In this document: positions 42,726 to 53,765 of the stretch, in pieces
Position numbering within the stretch: position 1 is the stretch's first letter
Layout: every line of letters begins with the position of its first letter
Assembly (NCBI GenBank): GCA_018267825.1
Contig: JAFDXR010000001.1
Coordinates: forward strand, 296,286-360,285
Length of the DNA: 64,000 nucleotides
Source of the DNA: Bacteroidota bacterium
Lineage (GTDB): Bacteria > Bacteroidota > Bacteroidia > B-17B0 > Aurantibacillaceae
Direction of reading: 5' to 3'
Notes under the pieces: model-generated
Database searches by the model: none
Told to the model about the DNA's origin: nothing
The model's input: the letters and a program-made list of their open reading frames with translations, nothing else
Program-made: the position numbers and the translations under genes

Positions 42726-45700
42726 TTAGTCGCGGATCAGTCGGAAAACGTGTAGTAAGGCATCCCTGGAATAAACTTCCAGCAGGTATAATCCCGAGGC
42801 ATAAGGTTCTAACTGGACCAGTACTTCATCACTCTGTGAATATGCCCTGGTTTCTTCCAGCAATACATCACCATTCATATCACGCACGATGACGTGTATG
42901 TCAGCAGGAATTCCAAAGGAATAACCGAGTCGATATGCATTCGCCGGCAACGACTTCAATACCAGCCCCTGACCCGCGCTATTATTTCCTAATCCTGTGA
43001 TCAGACTATTCAATACAACCACCTGCTGTGCCATCGTATCCTGACACATCGTTGTGCTTGTACTGATCAGTGATACGGTATATACACCAGCAGCACCGTA
43101 TGTATGCAAGGGATCAGAAAAACTGCTGTTTTGCGTATCTCCAAAGTTCCACCAATAGGTATTGCCATATAACGTGTTATTTGTGAACTGCGCACTGGCT
43201 CCGGAGCTCAGGTAAACCGTATCCTGACTCAAACTGAACTGGGCAACCGGAATTACCATCGAATCCACATGTACCAGTTGCGAAAAGGCATCGCAACTTC
43301 CCGAAGTATGAATTTCAACAGTATAATCCCCGCCATTCAGAACATGAAGTGTGTCGGCTGTGTGCTTTTGCAATGAATTCTTCACAACTGTTTGCGTGAC
43401 ACTTTTCCAGGTAAAATCCCAGGGCCCGGCATTCGATCCCACGGCGGTAATCAGGCCCTGGTGCGGATGCGCACAATCCGGCTGAAGAACGCTCAGGTTG
43501 GCCGCTAAAGTTCCCGTGCCTACGCTTAACCGGAAACGCGAGGTTTTTGTTGTATCAGAAAGTATGCATACATAAGAATCTGTCAGAAGATTTGTTGTTG
43601 TACCGGTATATGTATCATATAAGTTCAGGCATGTGTATGCAGGAAAATGCTCCGTAATTGCAGAGAATGTAAATGTATTGGCCGCAGGAGTAATTGCTGT
43701 AACCTTCGCTACGACAGGCGCACCAATATCCGGCAAGCCGCTTATACCTGTCAATACAGTATCACTCACCCCTGCCAGATAAGGTAATGTTGGATCATAA
43801 ATCAGTTTATATGCATCATAGTGTTTATCGAAACCCGGAGTAGCACCTGTTTCAAAATAAAAAACAGCGCCATCTGATGAACCGGATGGTCCTGTCATGA
43901 AAAGGCGCACGATAGGTTTTGCTTGCGTTGATAAGGCCTGTGAACTCCTCAAAAATGTGGGGTTCGCATTTACCTTTGTATTTTCACCGGCAGTGAGAGC
44001 AGTGGCAGCAGTAGCATGAATGTATACTCCCTGACACATGGGAATCGTATCATTAATTCCGCCGCCTACCTGGCTCGACACATTATTCACGTACGATACG
44101 AAACCTCCGGCGCCATTGTTCAGATCCGTATTGTATGCATAAATTGCGTTATCGACGGAGTTGTTGTTATTCAGTAAAGCAGTCCAGCTGATAGCCGACG
44201 GCAAAGGATTGGCAATCAGGTTCCAGCCATCGTCTGCAGGTGAGCCATGATCCGTATACGATACCGGAATACTCACCGGTGAAGAACAACTTAAACAACT
44301 ACTTTTAGCGATACTCCCTTTTGCATCAAACATAATTCCGGTTGTATTCGGATAACCATTACCCAGGTAAACCCAATAGCCGACACCGTTCACAATGGGA
44401 TCGGTAATAGAATTAATGGCTACATATTTTGCGGCGTCGCCGTATGCTCCTGCAGCCGTTTCGTCGTAGGTATAGATTGATGTGAAAGGTGAACCACCAA
44501 TGCTGGAGCCATCCGGACAAGAGGTACAGGTAATTGGGAAATTATCGTTCCAGCTGCTCATTGTTAATGCAGAACTGAATGGAGCACCTAACAAAGCCCA
44601 ACCTGTATAACCCGCCTGCGCATATTGCTGCACCGTTATATTGCCATTGACATCCGCAGCACTGTTGATAGGTCCAACACGGCCACTGCTGCTGGCTGTA
44701 GCCAGAAGTGTCAAATTTTTACTATTGAGATCAAGTGTTCCTGAATTCAATTGCAGAGTTCCGGAAACCGATTGATCATTATTTAAAACAGCACCCGCAG
44801 AATTTTGCAGTGTGAGGTCATAAAATGCTGTGCTCCCGCTGATGGCTTGTTGAGTTGTGCCTATAAAGTTGACATTACCCTGTGCCGGTACAATCGCCCC
44901 GTTATTGGTCCAGTTACCATATACATTCAATGTTTCAGCACTTGTAAACGATAACTGCGCCCCGGTACCCAGTGTAATATCATTAACATAAACGTCGGTT
45001 GTGAGAACCGGATTAAAGCTGGGACTTGAAACGGCAGCGATGGAAGCATTCGTAACTGTACCACATACGCAATTACTCCAGTTATCAGGTTCATTCCAGT
45101 TAGAAGATACAGCACCTAACCAATTGCTGGCAACCTGAGGTCCTTTCACGGTGATGTTAAATGTAGTTTGTGATCCGAAACATCCGTTCAATGAGCCAAT
45201 CACGGCAATATTACCAGTCTGATCGGGTGGCGATGATAATACCGGTGTGGTATATGTCGAAATATTTCCCGTTCCCAAAGCAGCAAGGCCTATCGAGGTA
45301 TTGGTATTTGTCCATAAAAATGTAGCCCCTGAGGGTGAGCTGCTGAATGTAATTGTAGAAATCGCTTTACCGCCACACACTGTTTTATCACTGATAGAAC
45401 TGACTGTCGGCAGTGGTTTCACCGTTACCACAGCACTGCTGCTCATCACTGCTGTACATGAGCTGGTGGCATTTGTTGCCAGCACTGTATAGGTACCCGC
45501 GGTAGTTTGGTTTCCGAAGCTGATGGAAGAACCTGTTCCTGCTACCGGCGATCCTACCTGAGTAGCGCCGCGATACAACTGATAATTAACGCCGGTACTG
45601 GAGTTATTCAAACCAATTGCCACACCTGTTCCACCAGAGCAATAACTTCCGCCACCGGTAACAGAAAAAACAGAAGGGATGGATGAAGCACTGGTAATAC

Positions 45701-47159
45701 TGATGTTGGTAAGATTGATCTCATCGCGCGAACTGCTTGTACCCGAAGACCAGTAATATCCCCAGCGGATCTGCACTACAGGTTGGTTTTCGCAGGATGC
45801 CGGTAAGGTAATCGGTCCGAAATTGGTATTCGCATTGATTGTACTCGTATATTCGATCTGCGACAAAGATGAATTGGGGAGATCGGTGTAACTTCCGCTT
45901 GTTCCCACTCTATACTGAGCGCGCAGCTTGTATACACGTGAGTTGAGTGTAGGCGTACCTGCTGTCCATGACACCTGAATATTATTACGACAGGTTGTAT
46001 TCACTGCCACTACAGCTTCTCCAACGTTTCCGGAAGTAGCACTGACATGACCCGGATTGGTATTGATAAATGAAAAACCGTTACTTCCCTTTGCATTGAT
46101 ACGCGATTGTGCGGTATAGTTATATCCATAAACATAGTCCTGGGTAGCATTAACCTGCGACAGTGTCGGATCCGTTTGGTTCACGTCTCCATAATGAAAG
46201 ATCATATTGGGAGGATACGTTCCGATAGCGCTGGTAGTAGGCCAGTTATTGAAACTGTAATTGCCTGAGGCCAGATTAAAAGCGGCAGGATTGCTCGCTC
46301 CACCAAGAGTAGCAGGTACAGCGTTGAAAATGCTTACATCATCCAAATATAAAGTTGCGGCATTACCGGTACTGCTGGCTCCTGTAAATGTCATACCATT
46401 GATGTTTGTATTACCCGGTAATTGCGCAGCAGCAAGATCATCTCCAATGAGAACCCCATTCATATATAGATCGAACTTATTTGTTGCCAATGATTGAGAT
46501 ACTCCATTATATGTATAAGAAACTATTCCACTACTTTGATTATTCCCAATAATTTCAAAAGCATAGTAAATTCCCTGATCAAAAGATGTTGTGGTGATTC
46601 CTGTCGTACTCCAGTTTGAACCATTTCTATTGCTTAACGCTAATGCACCGGATGAGCCATAGGTAAATCGCAATCCGGTAAACACCATACTACCAGTAAA
46701 ATCTGTATTATCCGAATACATAGTTCCGCTTCCAAGAAAAATTTTCCATTCACCATCCACTGCTGTATTTCCGCCACTTGCATCACCGAACAAGGCTTTA
46801 AACTTTGCGTAAAACACTTTCGTACCTGTAAAGCCAAGAGACGGAGAAATTTTTGTAACAGAGCTGGTTGAAGATGCTGACCCCTTAATATAAGCCCCTG
46901 TACTTCCCAATGGATTAGAGCTTGTTACAAGGTTAATGATAGGAGAACCTCCTCCCCCTGTCCGCGCATAAGTCGTTCCTGAACCGACAGGCGACGGAAT
47001 AAAAGAGGTACTACCACTGGAACACGAACAATTACTATTGGCTGTCGTTCCGAAATTCTGAACACTCACCTGGGCAATAGCCGAAGCCATTCCGAGCAGA
47101 CTCAAGCAAACAGTATGAAATGACCTTTTGATCAGTTTAGGAGAATAAAATTGAATCAT
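42726..47159 (-). CDS. Giant T9SS-secreted adhesin with PKD domain, type A sorting tail
   Basis: A 1477-residue surface protein. A signal peptide (KRSFHTVCLSLLGMASAIAQ) precedes a concanavalin/LamG-like region of ~260 residues that includes LYMNGVLIGDDLAAA and LYLDDVSIFN. A cysteine-bearing Ig-like stretch follows (VTGGGSYCSGGTGVAIGLNN). Around residues 700-900 is a domain also seen in the 868-class adhesin at 3984 (SNWNEPDNWSNC, GNVNFIGTTQQAISG). A PKD domain lies near 1340 (WWNFGDTQNSS, YGAAGVYTVSL). The tail is a type A sorting domain ending GLYLLEVYSRDALLHVFRLI. Serine/threonine/glycine-rich. Ligand unknown. A candidate 38-residue protein lies just upstream on the same transcript. Confidence 0.85.
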   Translation of the reverse strand: MIQFYSPKLIKRSFHTVCLSLLGMASAIAQVSVQNFGTTANSNCSCSSGSTSFIPSPVGSGTTYARTGGGGSPIINLVTSSNPLGSTGAYIKGSASSTSSVTKISPSLGFTGTKVFYAKFKALFGDASGGNTAVDGEWKIFLGSGTMYSDNTDFTGSMVFTGLRFTYGSSGALALSNRNGSNWSTTGITTTSFDQGIYYAFEIIGNNQSSGIVSYTYNGVSQSLATNKFDLYMNGVLIGDDLAAAQLPGNTNINGMTFTGASSTGNAATLYLDDVSIFNAVPATLGGASNPAAFNLASGNYSFNNWPTTSAIGTYPPNMIFHYGDVNQTDPTLSQVNATQDYVYGYNYTAQSRINAKGSNGFSFINTNPGHVSATSGNVGEAVVAVNTTCRNNIQVSWTAGTPTLNSRVYKLRAQYRVGTSGSYTDLPNSSLSQIEYTSTINANTNFGPITLPASCENQPVVQIRWGYYWSSGTSSSRDEINLTNISITSASSIPSVFSVTGGGSYCSGGTGVAIGLNNSSTGVNYQLYRGATQVGSPVAGTGSSISFGNQTTAGTYTVLATNATSSCTAVMSSSAVVTVKPLPTVSSISDKTVCGGKAISTITFSSSPSGATFLWTNTNTSIGLAALGTGNISTYTTPVLSSPPDQTGNIAVIGSLNGCFGSQTTFNITVKGPQVASNWLGAVSSNWNEPDNWSNCVCGTVTNASIAAVSSPSFNPVLTTDVYVNDITLGTGAQLSFTSAETLNVYGNWTNNGAIVPAQGNVNFIGTTQQAISGSTAFYDLTLQNSAGAVLNNDQSVSGTLQLNSGTLDLNSKNLTLLATASSSGRVGPINSAADVNGNITVQQYAQAGYTGWALLGAPFSSALTMSSWNDNFPITCTSCPDGSSIGGSPFTSIYTYDETAAGAYGDAAKYVAINSITDPIVNGVGYWVYLGNGYPNTTGIMFDAKGSIAKSSCLSCSSPVSIPVSYTDHGSPADDGWNLIANPLPSAISWTALLNNNNSVDNAIYAYNTDLNNGAGGFVSYVNNVSSQVGGGINDTIPMCQGVYIHATAATALTAGENTKVNANPTFLRSSQALSTQAKPIVRLFMTGPSGSSDGAVFYFETGATPGFDKHYDAYKLIYDPTLPYLAGVSDTVLTGISGLPDIGAPVVAKVTAITPAANTFTFSAITEHFPAYTCLNLYDTYTGTTTNLLTDSYVCILSDTTKTSRFRLSVGTGTLAANLSVLQPDCAHPHQGLITAVGSNAGPWDFTWKSVTQTVVKNSLQKHTADTLHVLNGGDYTVEIHTSGSCDAFSQLVHVDSMVIPVAQFSLSQDTVYLSSGASAQFTNNTLYGNTYWWNFGDTQNSSFSDPLHTYGAAGVYTVSLISTSTTMCQDTMAQQVVVLNSLITGLGNNSAGQGLVLKSLPANAYRLGYSFGIPADIHVIVRDMNGDVLLEETRAYSQSDEVLVQLEPYASGLYLLEVYSRDALLHVFRLIRD

Positions 47160-47169
47160 GTTTAAAAAA

Positions 47170-47286
47170 TTAAAAGTTATGTGGTTTAAGTACCCCCGCT
47201 AAAACAATCAACACAACGATTACGATCAACAGGCAGGTTTGCCTGATTTCATTGTTATGCCTGAGGGTCAGAATGACTTTCTTCAT
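47170..47286 (-). CDS. Candidate 38-residue single-span membrane protein
   Basis: A short open frame on the reverse strand: MKKVILTLRHNNEIRQ, then a hydrophobic helix (LLIVIVVLIVLAGVL) and a short tail KPHNF. It has a basic N-terminus and one clear membrane span. It lies 17 nt after an exact TAnnTTTG box and 10 bp before the giant adhesin start, so it would be the first coding unit of that transcript. No homologue is known to me. Being this short it could be chance, but the position and hydrophobic profile argue for translation. Confidence 0.4.
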   Translation of the reverse strand: MKKVILTLRHNNEIRQTCLLIVIVVLIVLAGVLKPHNF

Positions 47287-47303
47287 TAAAAAATCTTTTG
47301 CGG

Positions 47304-47311
47304 CAAAGTTA
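47304..47311 (-). promoter_or_regulatory. -7 box for the giant adhesin transcript
   Basis: The reverse strand reads TAACTTTG, an exact TAnnTTTG match. It is 17 nt from the small ORF start and about 145 nt from the adhesin start. Confidence 0.5.
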
Positions 47312-47493
47312 CCCGTCGGACCATGCAAAGCCGGCAGCAAAACGTTATAGTATGTTTACATTTTAAGCGTCTGTATTATGCTTCTCTTAAATATTTTACC
47401 CATAAACTTTACTTTAAAACCCTTGCCAATACTGGGCTCACGGCAAGCCGTTAAACTCATACCCCTAACCTTGTTTTTATAAGCTATAATGAC

Positions 47494-47501
47494 TACCTTT
47501 A
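47494..47501 (+). promoter_or_regulatory. -7-like box for the thiamine operon
   Basis: TACCTTTA differs from TAnnTTTG only at the last base and lies just before the riboswitch, so transcription would begin at about the first base of the aptamer. The preceding 47312-47493 region holds a CTTGCC/GGCAAG inverted repeat (47422-47446) and nothing else recognised. Confidence 0.4.
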
Positions 47502-47505
47502 TGAG

Positions 47506-47587
47506 ACTTTAGGGGTGTTCCTTTTGACATGGAACTGAGATAATACCCTTTGAACCTGATGCAGTTAGTACTGACGAAGGGAAAAGT
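47506..47587 (+). ncRNA. TPP riboswitch (THI element)
   Basis: The conserved thi-box elements occur in order: TTAGGGGTG, then CTGAGA, ATACCCTTTGAACCTGAT, GTTAGTACTGACGAAGGGAA. ACTTT and AAAGT close the P1 helix. It lies 57 nt upstream of thiS and should turn the thiamine operon off when thiamine pyrophosphate is plentiful. No intrinsic terminator is obvious between it and thiS, so control is probably at translation initiation. Confidence 0.97.
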
Positions 47588-47644
47588 AAATGGTTTCCGT
47601 CTATTGCAGCCATTCCTAAAGTTTTACAATTCATTAAAAAAGGA

Positions 47645-47851
47645 ATGGAAATCATCATTAATAATCAACCGAAGCAAATTCACTCAGCAAGTCTGACGGT
47701 TCAGCAATTGCTGGATCTTGAAATTCCCGAAAAACAAAAGGGTGTAGCTGTAGCTATTAACAATACCGTTGTTCCAAAAGCCGAATGGACACGCCATGGC
47801 ATTGTTGACAAAGACAATATCCTGATCATTAAAGCAACCCAGGGAGGATAG
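47645..47851 (+). CDS. thiS: ThiS sulfur-carrier protein
   Basis: A 68-residue ubiquitin-like protein ending in the required Gly-Gly (IKATQGG). Its C-terminus is adenylated by ThiF and thiocarboxylated to give sulfur to the thiazole ring made by ThiG. VAVAINNTVVPKAEW is the family core. A good AAGGA ribosome site precedes the ATG. First gene of the riboswitch-controlled operon. Confidence 0.95.
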   Translation: MEIIINNQPKQIHSASLTVQQLLDLEIPEKQKGVAVAINNTVVPKAEWTRHGIVDKDNILIIKATQGG

Positions 47852-47854
47852 TGG

Positions 47855-47930
47855 AAATGAGAAATGTTAAATGATAGATGTTAAATGAGAAATTTTGAAT
47901 AAAAAATATTAAATGCGATAGAGTGTCACT
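47855..47930 (+). repeat. Short AT-rich mini-repeats between thiS and thiC
   Basis: Imperfect copies of ATGTTAAATGA and GAAATGAGAAAT occur several times in this spacer. Such spacers are common between Bacteroidota genes. No function is assigned. Confidence 0.5.
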
Positions 47931-47934
47931 GTAA

Positions 47935-49800
<1,866 letters not shown>

Positions 49801-49805
49801 ATACC

Positions 49806-50411
49806 TTGAAACTGATTGTTATTACATACCCGGAACCATTGGAACATGAAGTGTCCACGATCCATGATCTTTTTGAGCATGGACTGGAATTGCTTCATAT
49901 CCGAAAACCCGGTCAGGATGCGTCATTCACGGAACAATTTCTGCGGCAGCTAAATCCGGCGTATTACAATCGTGTGGTTCTGCACCAGCATCACGAACTT
50001 GCATCAAAATTCAACATCCGCCGTTTGCACTTTAATGAACATACACGGCAATCGAAAACCGAAGATGAATTCAGACATCTGAAAGAAAGTGGTTTTACCT
50101 TATCAACCTCGGTGCATAGCGATACCCCCGCTGAAACCATATCGGCTCATTTCGATTATGCACTCTGCGGGCCTGTATTTGCAAGCATTTCAAAGCCGGG
50201 ATATGGTCATGATCATGCAGACCTTACCTGGATGCATGCCTTCCGGAATAAGCTTTCGCTAGTAGCCGTTGGCGGCATAAGCCCCGAAAAGCTTGGCCAG
50301 CTGGAAACAATGGGCTTTCGTGGTGCAGCGTTACTGGGAATCATTTGGAAAAACACATCAGAATCTGTTAAACAACTGGAAGAATGTCAGCAGCTTTTAC
50401 ATACGCATTAA
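49806..50411 (+). CDS. ThiE/TenI-like protein (first of two)
   Basis: A 201-residue TIM-barrel protein of the thiamine-phosphate synthase/TenI family, beginning at a TTG. LLHIRKPG, VVLHQHHELASKF, HFDYALCGPVFAS and LVAVGGISPEKL follow the ThiE/TenI pattern. Compared with the second copy at 51129, it lacks the tidy GADGVHIGQ-type block and the usual GGTANT phosphate loop, so it may be a TenI-like or divergent synthase rather than the main ThiE. It starts 5 bp after thiC and overlaps thiD by 28 bp. Confidence 0.8.
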   Translation: MKLIVITYPEPLEHEVSTIHDLFEHGLELLHIRKPGQDASFTEQFLRQLNPAYYNRVVLHQHHELASKFNIRRLHFNEHTRQSKTEDEFRHLKESGFTLSTSVHSDTPAETISAHFDYALCGPVFASISKPGYGHDHADLTWMHAFRNKLSLVAVGGISPEKLGQLETMGFRGAALLGIIWKNTSESVKQLEECQQLLHTH

Positions 50412-51136
50412 CCGTAGCCGGGTTTGACCCCTCGGGCGGCGCAGGTATACTGGCCGACATTAAAACTTTTGAGCAAAACAACGTTTATGGTCTCGCTGTA
50501 AACACCGGAAACACAATTCAGACAGAAGATCGGTTCTACTCCATGCGATGGAGCGACACTTCAGAGATGTTGGAAACACTTCGGGTGCTATTGGATTCAT
50601 ATCCTGTAACAGCAATGAAAACGGGCATTATGCCGTCTATGGATGTACTGTTGAATGTTGTATTATGTGCAAAATCAAAACAGCCGGGTATGAAAATCAT
50701 TGCAGACCCCATTGTACGTTCGAGTACCCATTTCGATTTTATGGCGCCCGCCGAAAAAGAAAAAATGAACGAAGTGTGGAAGCATTGCTTTCTGATAACC
50801 CCTAATGTACCGGAAGCCATAGCACTCACGGGACTTCAGGACGCCCATGCTGCTGCCGCTGAATTATCAAAGCATTGCGCGGTACTGTTGAAAGGTGGCC
50901 ACCAGAAAGACACTCCCGGTGTTGATTACCTCTATGAAGGTGATACATGTACGGTTTTGAAGCCTGGCAGTGGTCAGACATATGCCAAACACGGTTCGGG
51001 CTGTGTACTCTCATCCGCCATAACAGCCAACATTGCCAAAGGATATGACCTTATAGATGCGTGCATACATGCAAAACAGTATACCGAACATTTTTTACAA
51101 AGCCATCATTCATTATTAGGATTACATCATGTTTAG
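50384..51136 (+). CDS. thiD: ThiD, HMP/HMP-phosphate kinase
   Basis: A 250-residue ribokinase-fold enzyme. ALTVAGFDPSGGAGILADIKTF is the signature start (read here as TVAGFDPSGGAGILADIK). VTAMKTGIMPS, ITPNVPEAIALTG and the anion-hole KHGSGCVLSSAI complete the active site. It phosphorylates hydroxymethylpyrimidine to the pyrophosphate used by ThiE. It overlaps the genes on both sides (28 and 8 bp). Confidence 0.95.
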   Translation: MSAAFTYALTVAGFDPSGGAGILADIKTFEQNNVYGLAVNTGNTIQTEDRFYSMRWSDTSEMLETLRVLLDSYPVTAMKTGIMPSMDVLLNVVLCAKSKQPGMKIIADPIVRSSTHFDFMAPAEKEKMNEVWKHCFLITPNVPEAIALTGLQDAHAAAAELSKHCAVLLKGGHQKDTPGVDYLYEGDTCTVLKPGSGQTYAKHGSGCVLSSAITANIAKGYDLIDACIHAKQYTEHFLQSHHSLLGLHHV

Positions 51137-51770
51137 CCGCTTACAATACATATCGCAGGGGAATAATGCCAGTGAACAACTGTCTCATATTGCTTCGGCA
51201 CTGGACGCAGGTTGCGACTGGATTCAGTTCCGCTTTAAACAGGCCGATGAAAAAACCTTTCAGGAAACAGCCGCGAAAGCGCTGGAACTCTGCAAGCCAT
51301 ACAAAGCCACATACATCATCAATGATCATGTACACATCGCTGCGAAAATACAGGCAGACGGTGTTCATATCGGGCTTGACGATATGCCCGTAGCTGAAGC
51401 CCGCCGGATACTCGGAAATTCAAAAATTATCGGCGGTACTGCCAATACCCTTGATCATGTTTTAATGCGGGTACGCGAACAATGCGATTACATCGGCCTT
51501 GGCCCCTTTCGATTCACGAGCACCAAAGAAAAGCTAAGCCCCATCCTTGGTGCAGAAGGGTATCAGAAAATTATGCAGGCACTGCAGCTCCGGAAAATAA
51601 ATACACCTGTATATGCCATTGGCGGCATTACACCTGGTGATGTGGAAACCATTATGCACACCGGTGTATATGGCATTGCCGTTTCAGGCATCATTACCAA
51701 TGCACCAAACAAAAAAGAACTGGTTGAACAATTAAATGACTCATTACATGCAAACACTTCAAATAGCTGA
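51129..51770 (+). CDS. thiE: ThiE, thiamine-phosphate synthase
   Basis: A 213-residue TIM-barrel enzyme. The core follows ThiE closely: [34 protein letters not shown] (as [20 protein letters not shown]), [25 protein letters not shown] and [11 protein letters not shown]. It joins the thiazole and pyrimidine halves to thiamine phosphate. The second of two ThiE-family genes in the operon, and the better match. It overlaps thiD by 8 bp and thiG by 23 bp. Confidence 0.93.
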   Translation: MFSRLQYISQGNNASEQLSHIASALDAGCDWIQFRFKQADEKTFQETAAKALELCKPYKATYIINDHVHIAAKIQADGVHIGLDDMPVAEARRILGNSKIIGGTANTLDHVLMRVREQCDYIGLGPFRFTSTKEKLSPILGAEGYQKIMQALQLRKINTPVYAIGGITPGDVETIMHTGVYGIAVSGIITNAPNKKELVEQLNDSLHANTSNS

Positions 51771-52518
51771 TAAAGCTCTGAACTCCCGCTTATTTCTTGG
51801 CACCGGGAAATTCGGGTCACCGCAACAAATGGAAAAGGCCGTACTGGCTTCGGGCTCTGAGCTTGTAACCGTTGCACTCAAGCGCGTGGATCTTGAAACA
51901 GAAACAGACTCGCTGCTATCGCATCTTCAGCATCCGCACATTCATTTATTACCAAATACTTCGGGCGTGCGAAATGCCAAAGAAGCTGTATTTGCCGCGC
52001 AACTGGCACGCGAAGCACTTGAAACAAACTGGCTGAAGCTTGAGATCCATCCCGATCCGAGATACCTGATGCCTGATCCTATAGAGACTCTTAAGGCCAC
52101 TGAAGAGCTGGCGAAGCTTGGTTTTGTTGTGCTGCCATACATTCATGCCGACCCGGTATTATGTAAACGTCTTGAAGATGCGGGTACCTCTGCGGTGATG
52201 CCACTGGGTTCACCAATCGGTTCAAACAAAGGATTGAAAACCATTGACTTCCTGGAGATCATTATTGAACAAAGTAAAGTACCAGTGATTGTGGACGCCG
52301 GAATTGGCACTCCTTCGGATGCTGCCTGGGCTATGGAAATAGGGGCCGATGCTGTATTGGTGAATACTGCAATAGCCGTTGCAGGAAATCCCGAACAAAT
52401 GGCACATGCCTTTAAACTGGCTGTGGAAGCCGGTCGTATGGCTTACGAAGCAAAACTGGCCAAACAGGTTAGTCATGCTGTGGCTTCAAGTCCGCTCACG
52501 TCTTTTTTGAATGATTAA
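51748..52518 (+). CDS. thiG: ThiG, thiazole synthase
   Basis: A 256-residue TIM-barrel enzyme that builds the thiazole ring from deoxyxylulose phosphate, dehydroglycine and ThiS thiocarboxylate. The Schiff-base Lys is in [37 protein letters not shown] and [20 protein letters not shown] are family hallmarks. The second ATG ([11 protein letters not shown]) is the preferred start. The operon is then interrupted: thiH, its partner, does not begin until 53793, after a repeat array and a GxxExxY gene. Confidence 0.96.
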   Translation: MQTLQIADKALNSRLFLGTGKFGSPQQMEKAVLASGSELVTVALKRVDLETETDSLLSHLQHPHIHLLPNTSGVRNAKEAVFAAQLAREALETNWLKLEIHPDPRYLMPDPIETLKATEELAKLGFVVLPYIHADPVLCKRLEDAGTSAVMPLGSPIGSNKGLKTIDFLEIIIEQSKVPVIVDAGIGTPSDAAWAMEIGADAVLVNTAIAVAGNPEQMAHAFKLAVEAGRMAYEAKLAKQVSHAVASSPLTSFLND

Positions 52519-52560
52519 TACTATATATAGTTTTAAAAAGAACAGTAAACCGAGATAGAA

Positions 52561-53323
52561 CAATTTCACGCAGATAGACGCTGATTAAGGACACGCAGAT
52601 GCACGCGAAAGATAAAAATACAGCTCGGCGAAAATCAGCGAATCCATCAGCGGAAATCAGCGAGAAATAATATAAAACCAATTTCACGCAGAAATACGCA
52701 GATTAAGGACACGCAGATGCACACGGAAGATAAAACACAGCTCTGCGAAAATCAGCGAGAAATAATACAAAACAATTAAACGAAGAAACACGCAGATAGA
52801 CGCAGATTAAGAACATGCAGATGCACGCGGAAGATAAAACACAGTTCGGCGAAAATCAGCGTATCCATCAGCGGAAATCAGCGAGAAATAATATAAAACC
52901 AATTTCACGCAGATAGACGCAGATTAAGGGCACGCAGATGCACACGGAAGATAAAACACAGCTCTGCGAAAATCAGCGAATCTATCAGCGAAAATCAGCG
53001 AGAAATAATATAAAACCAATTTCACGCAGAAATACGCAGATTAAGGACACGCAGATGCACGCGGAAGATAAAATACAGCTCGGCGAAAATCAGCGTATCC
53101 ATCAGCGGAAATCAGCGAGAAATAATATAAAACCAATTTCACGCAGAAATACGCAGATTAAGGACACGCAGATGCACGCGGAAGATAAAACACAGCTCGG
53201 CAAAATCAGCGAATCTATCAGCGAAAATCAGCGAGAAATAATATAAAACAATTGAAAGAAGAAATACGCAGATGAAACGCAAAGTCACGCAGAGAATAAA
53301 ATAATCAACGAGAAAATAATAAT
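52561..53323 (+). repeat. Tandem array of ~117-bp CGCAGAT/ATCAGCG repeats within the thi operon
   Basis: Units begin with CAATTTCACGCAG or a variant at 52561, 52679, 52773, 52900, 53017 and 53134, giving lengths 118, 94, 127, 117, 117 and 115 bp; a decayed seventh starts at 53249. The 94-bp unit lacks one 24-bp block. Each unit has several ACGCAGAT half-sites in its first half and AATCAGCG half-sites in its second half, which are near-complementary (7 of 8) and could fold as hairpins. Units are not separated by unique spacers, so this is not CRISPR. It ends 65 bp before a GxxExxY gene. The array plus gene splits thiG from thiH. Confidence 0.93.
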
Positions 53324-53387
53324 CACTAAATTCAAAAGGATGCTACTCCCTATCCATATTCAAAAAAACCAAAATACGATTTACCTT

Positions 53388-53765
53388 ATGGAGGAAAATA
53401 GCATATCCTACGACATCAGAGGGGCTGCATTTAAAGTTCACTCTAAACTAGGACCCGGCTTGCTTGAATCTGTCTATGAGACAGCAATGGCATATGAATT
53501 AAAGCAAATGGGATACCATATAAAAACCCAGGTTGCCGTGCCCATGATGTATGAGAATATAAAAATGGATATTGGATTCCGAATGGATATTCTGGTAAAT
53601 GAAAAAGTCATAATTGAAATAAAATCGGTGGAAGGATTAACAGCTGTACATCATAAGCAGCTACTGACATATCTCCGATTAACAGACAAAAGACTTGGTA
53701 TACTAATCAATTTTAATGCTTCAACATTAGCACATTCAATCGTTAGAATTGCAAACAACTTATAA
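53388..53765 (+). CDS. GxxExxY-family PD-(D/E)XK-like protein
   Basis: A 125-residue protein with the family-naming motif in LGPGLLESVYETAMAYEL (Gly-Leu-Leu-Glu-Ser-Val-Tyr). A nuclease-like core follows: GFRMDILVNEKVIIEIKSVE, i.e. Asp, then Glu-x-Lys, as in PD-(D/E)XK enzymes. HHKQLLTYLRLTDKRLGILINF is the conserved C-terminal part. The start at MEENSIS gives the usual family length; an in-frame ATG 48 nt upstream exists. Function is unknown for the family; nuclease activity is inferred from the motif. It directly follows the repeat array, reads in the operon direction and ends 27 bp before thiH, so it is probably mobile or once-mobile with the array. Confidence 0.88.
   Translation: MEENSISYDIRGAAFKVHSKLGPGLLESVYETAMAYELKQMGYHIKTQVAVPMMYENIKMDIGFRMDILVNEKVIIEIKSVEGLTAVHHKQLLTYLRLTDKRLGILINFNASTLAHSIVRIANNL

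Noticed and set aside
47461-47518. ACCCCTAA upstream pairing with TTAGGGGT in the riboswitch
   Set aside because: The upstream copy lies before the predicted transcription start, so it would not be in the RNA; probably chance.
52938-53246. 102-residue open frame in the repeat array
   Set aside because: It is the repeat read three times in a frame that happens to be open; other units shift frame and there is no ribosome site or promoter of its own.
52561-53323. CRISPR array
   Set aside because: Units of 94-127 bp are contiguous and alike along their whole length, with no unique spacers and no cas genes.
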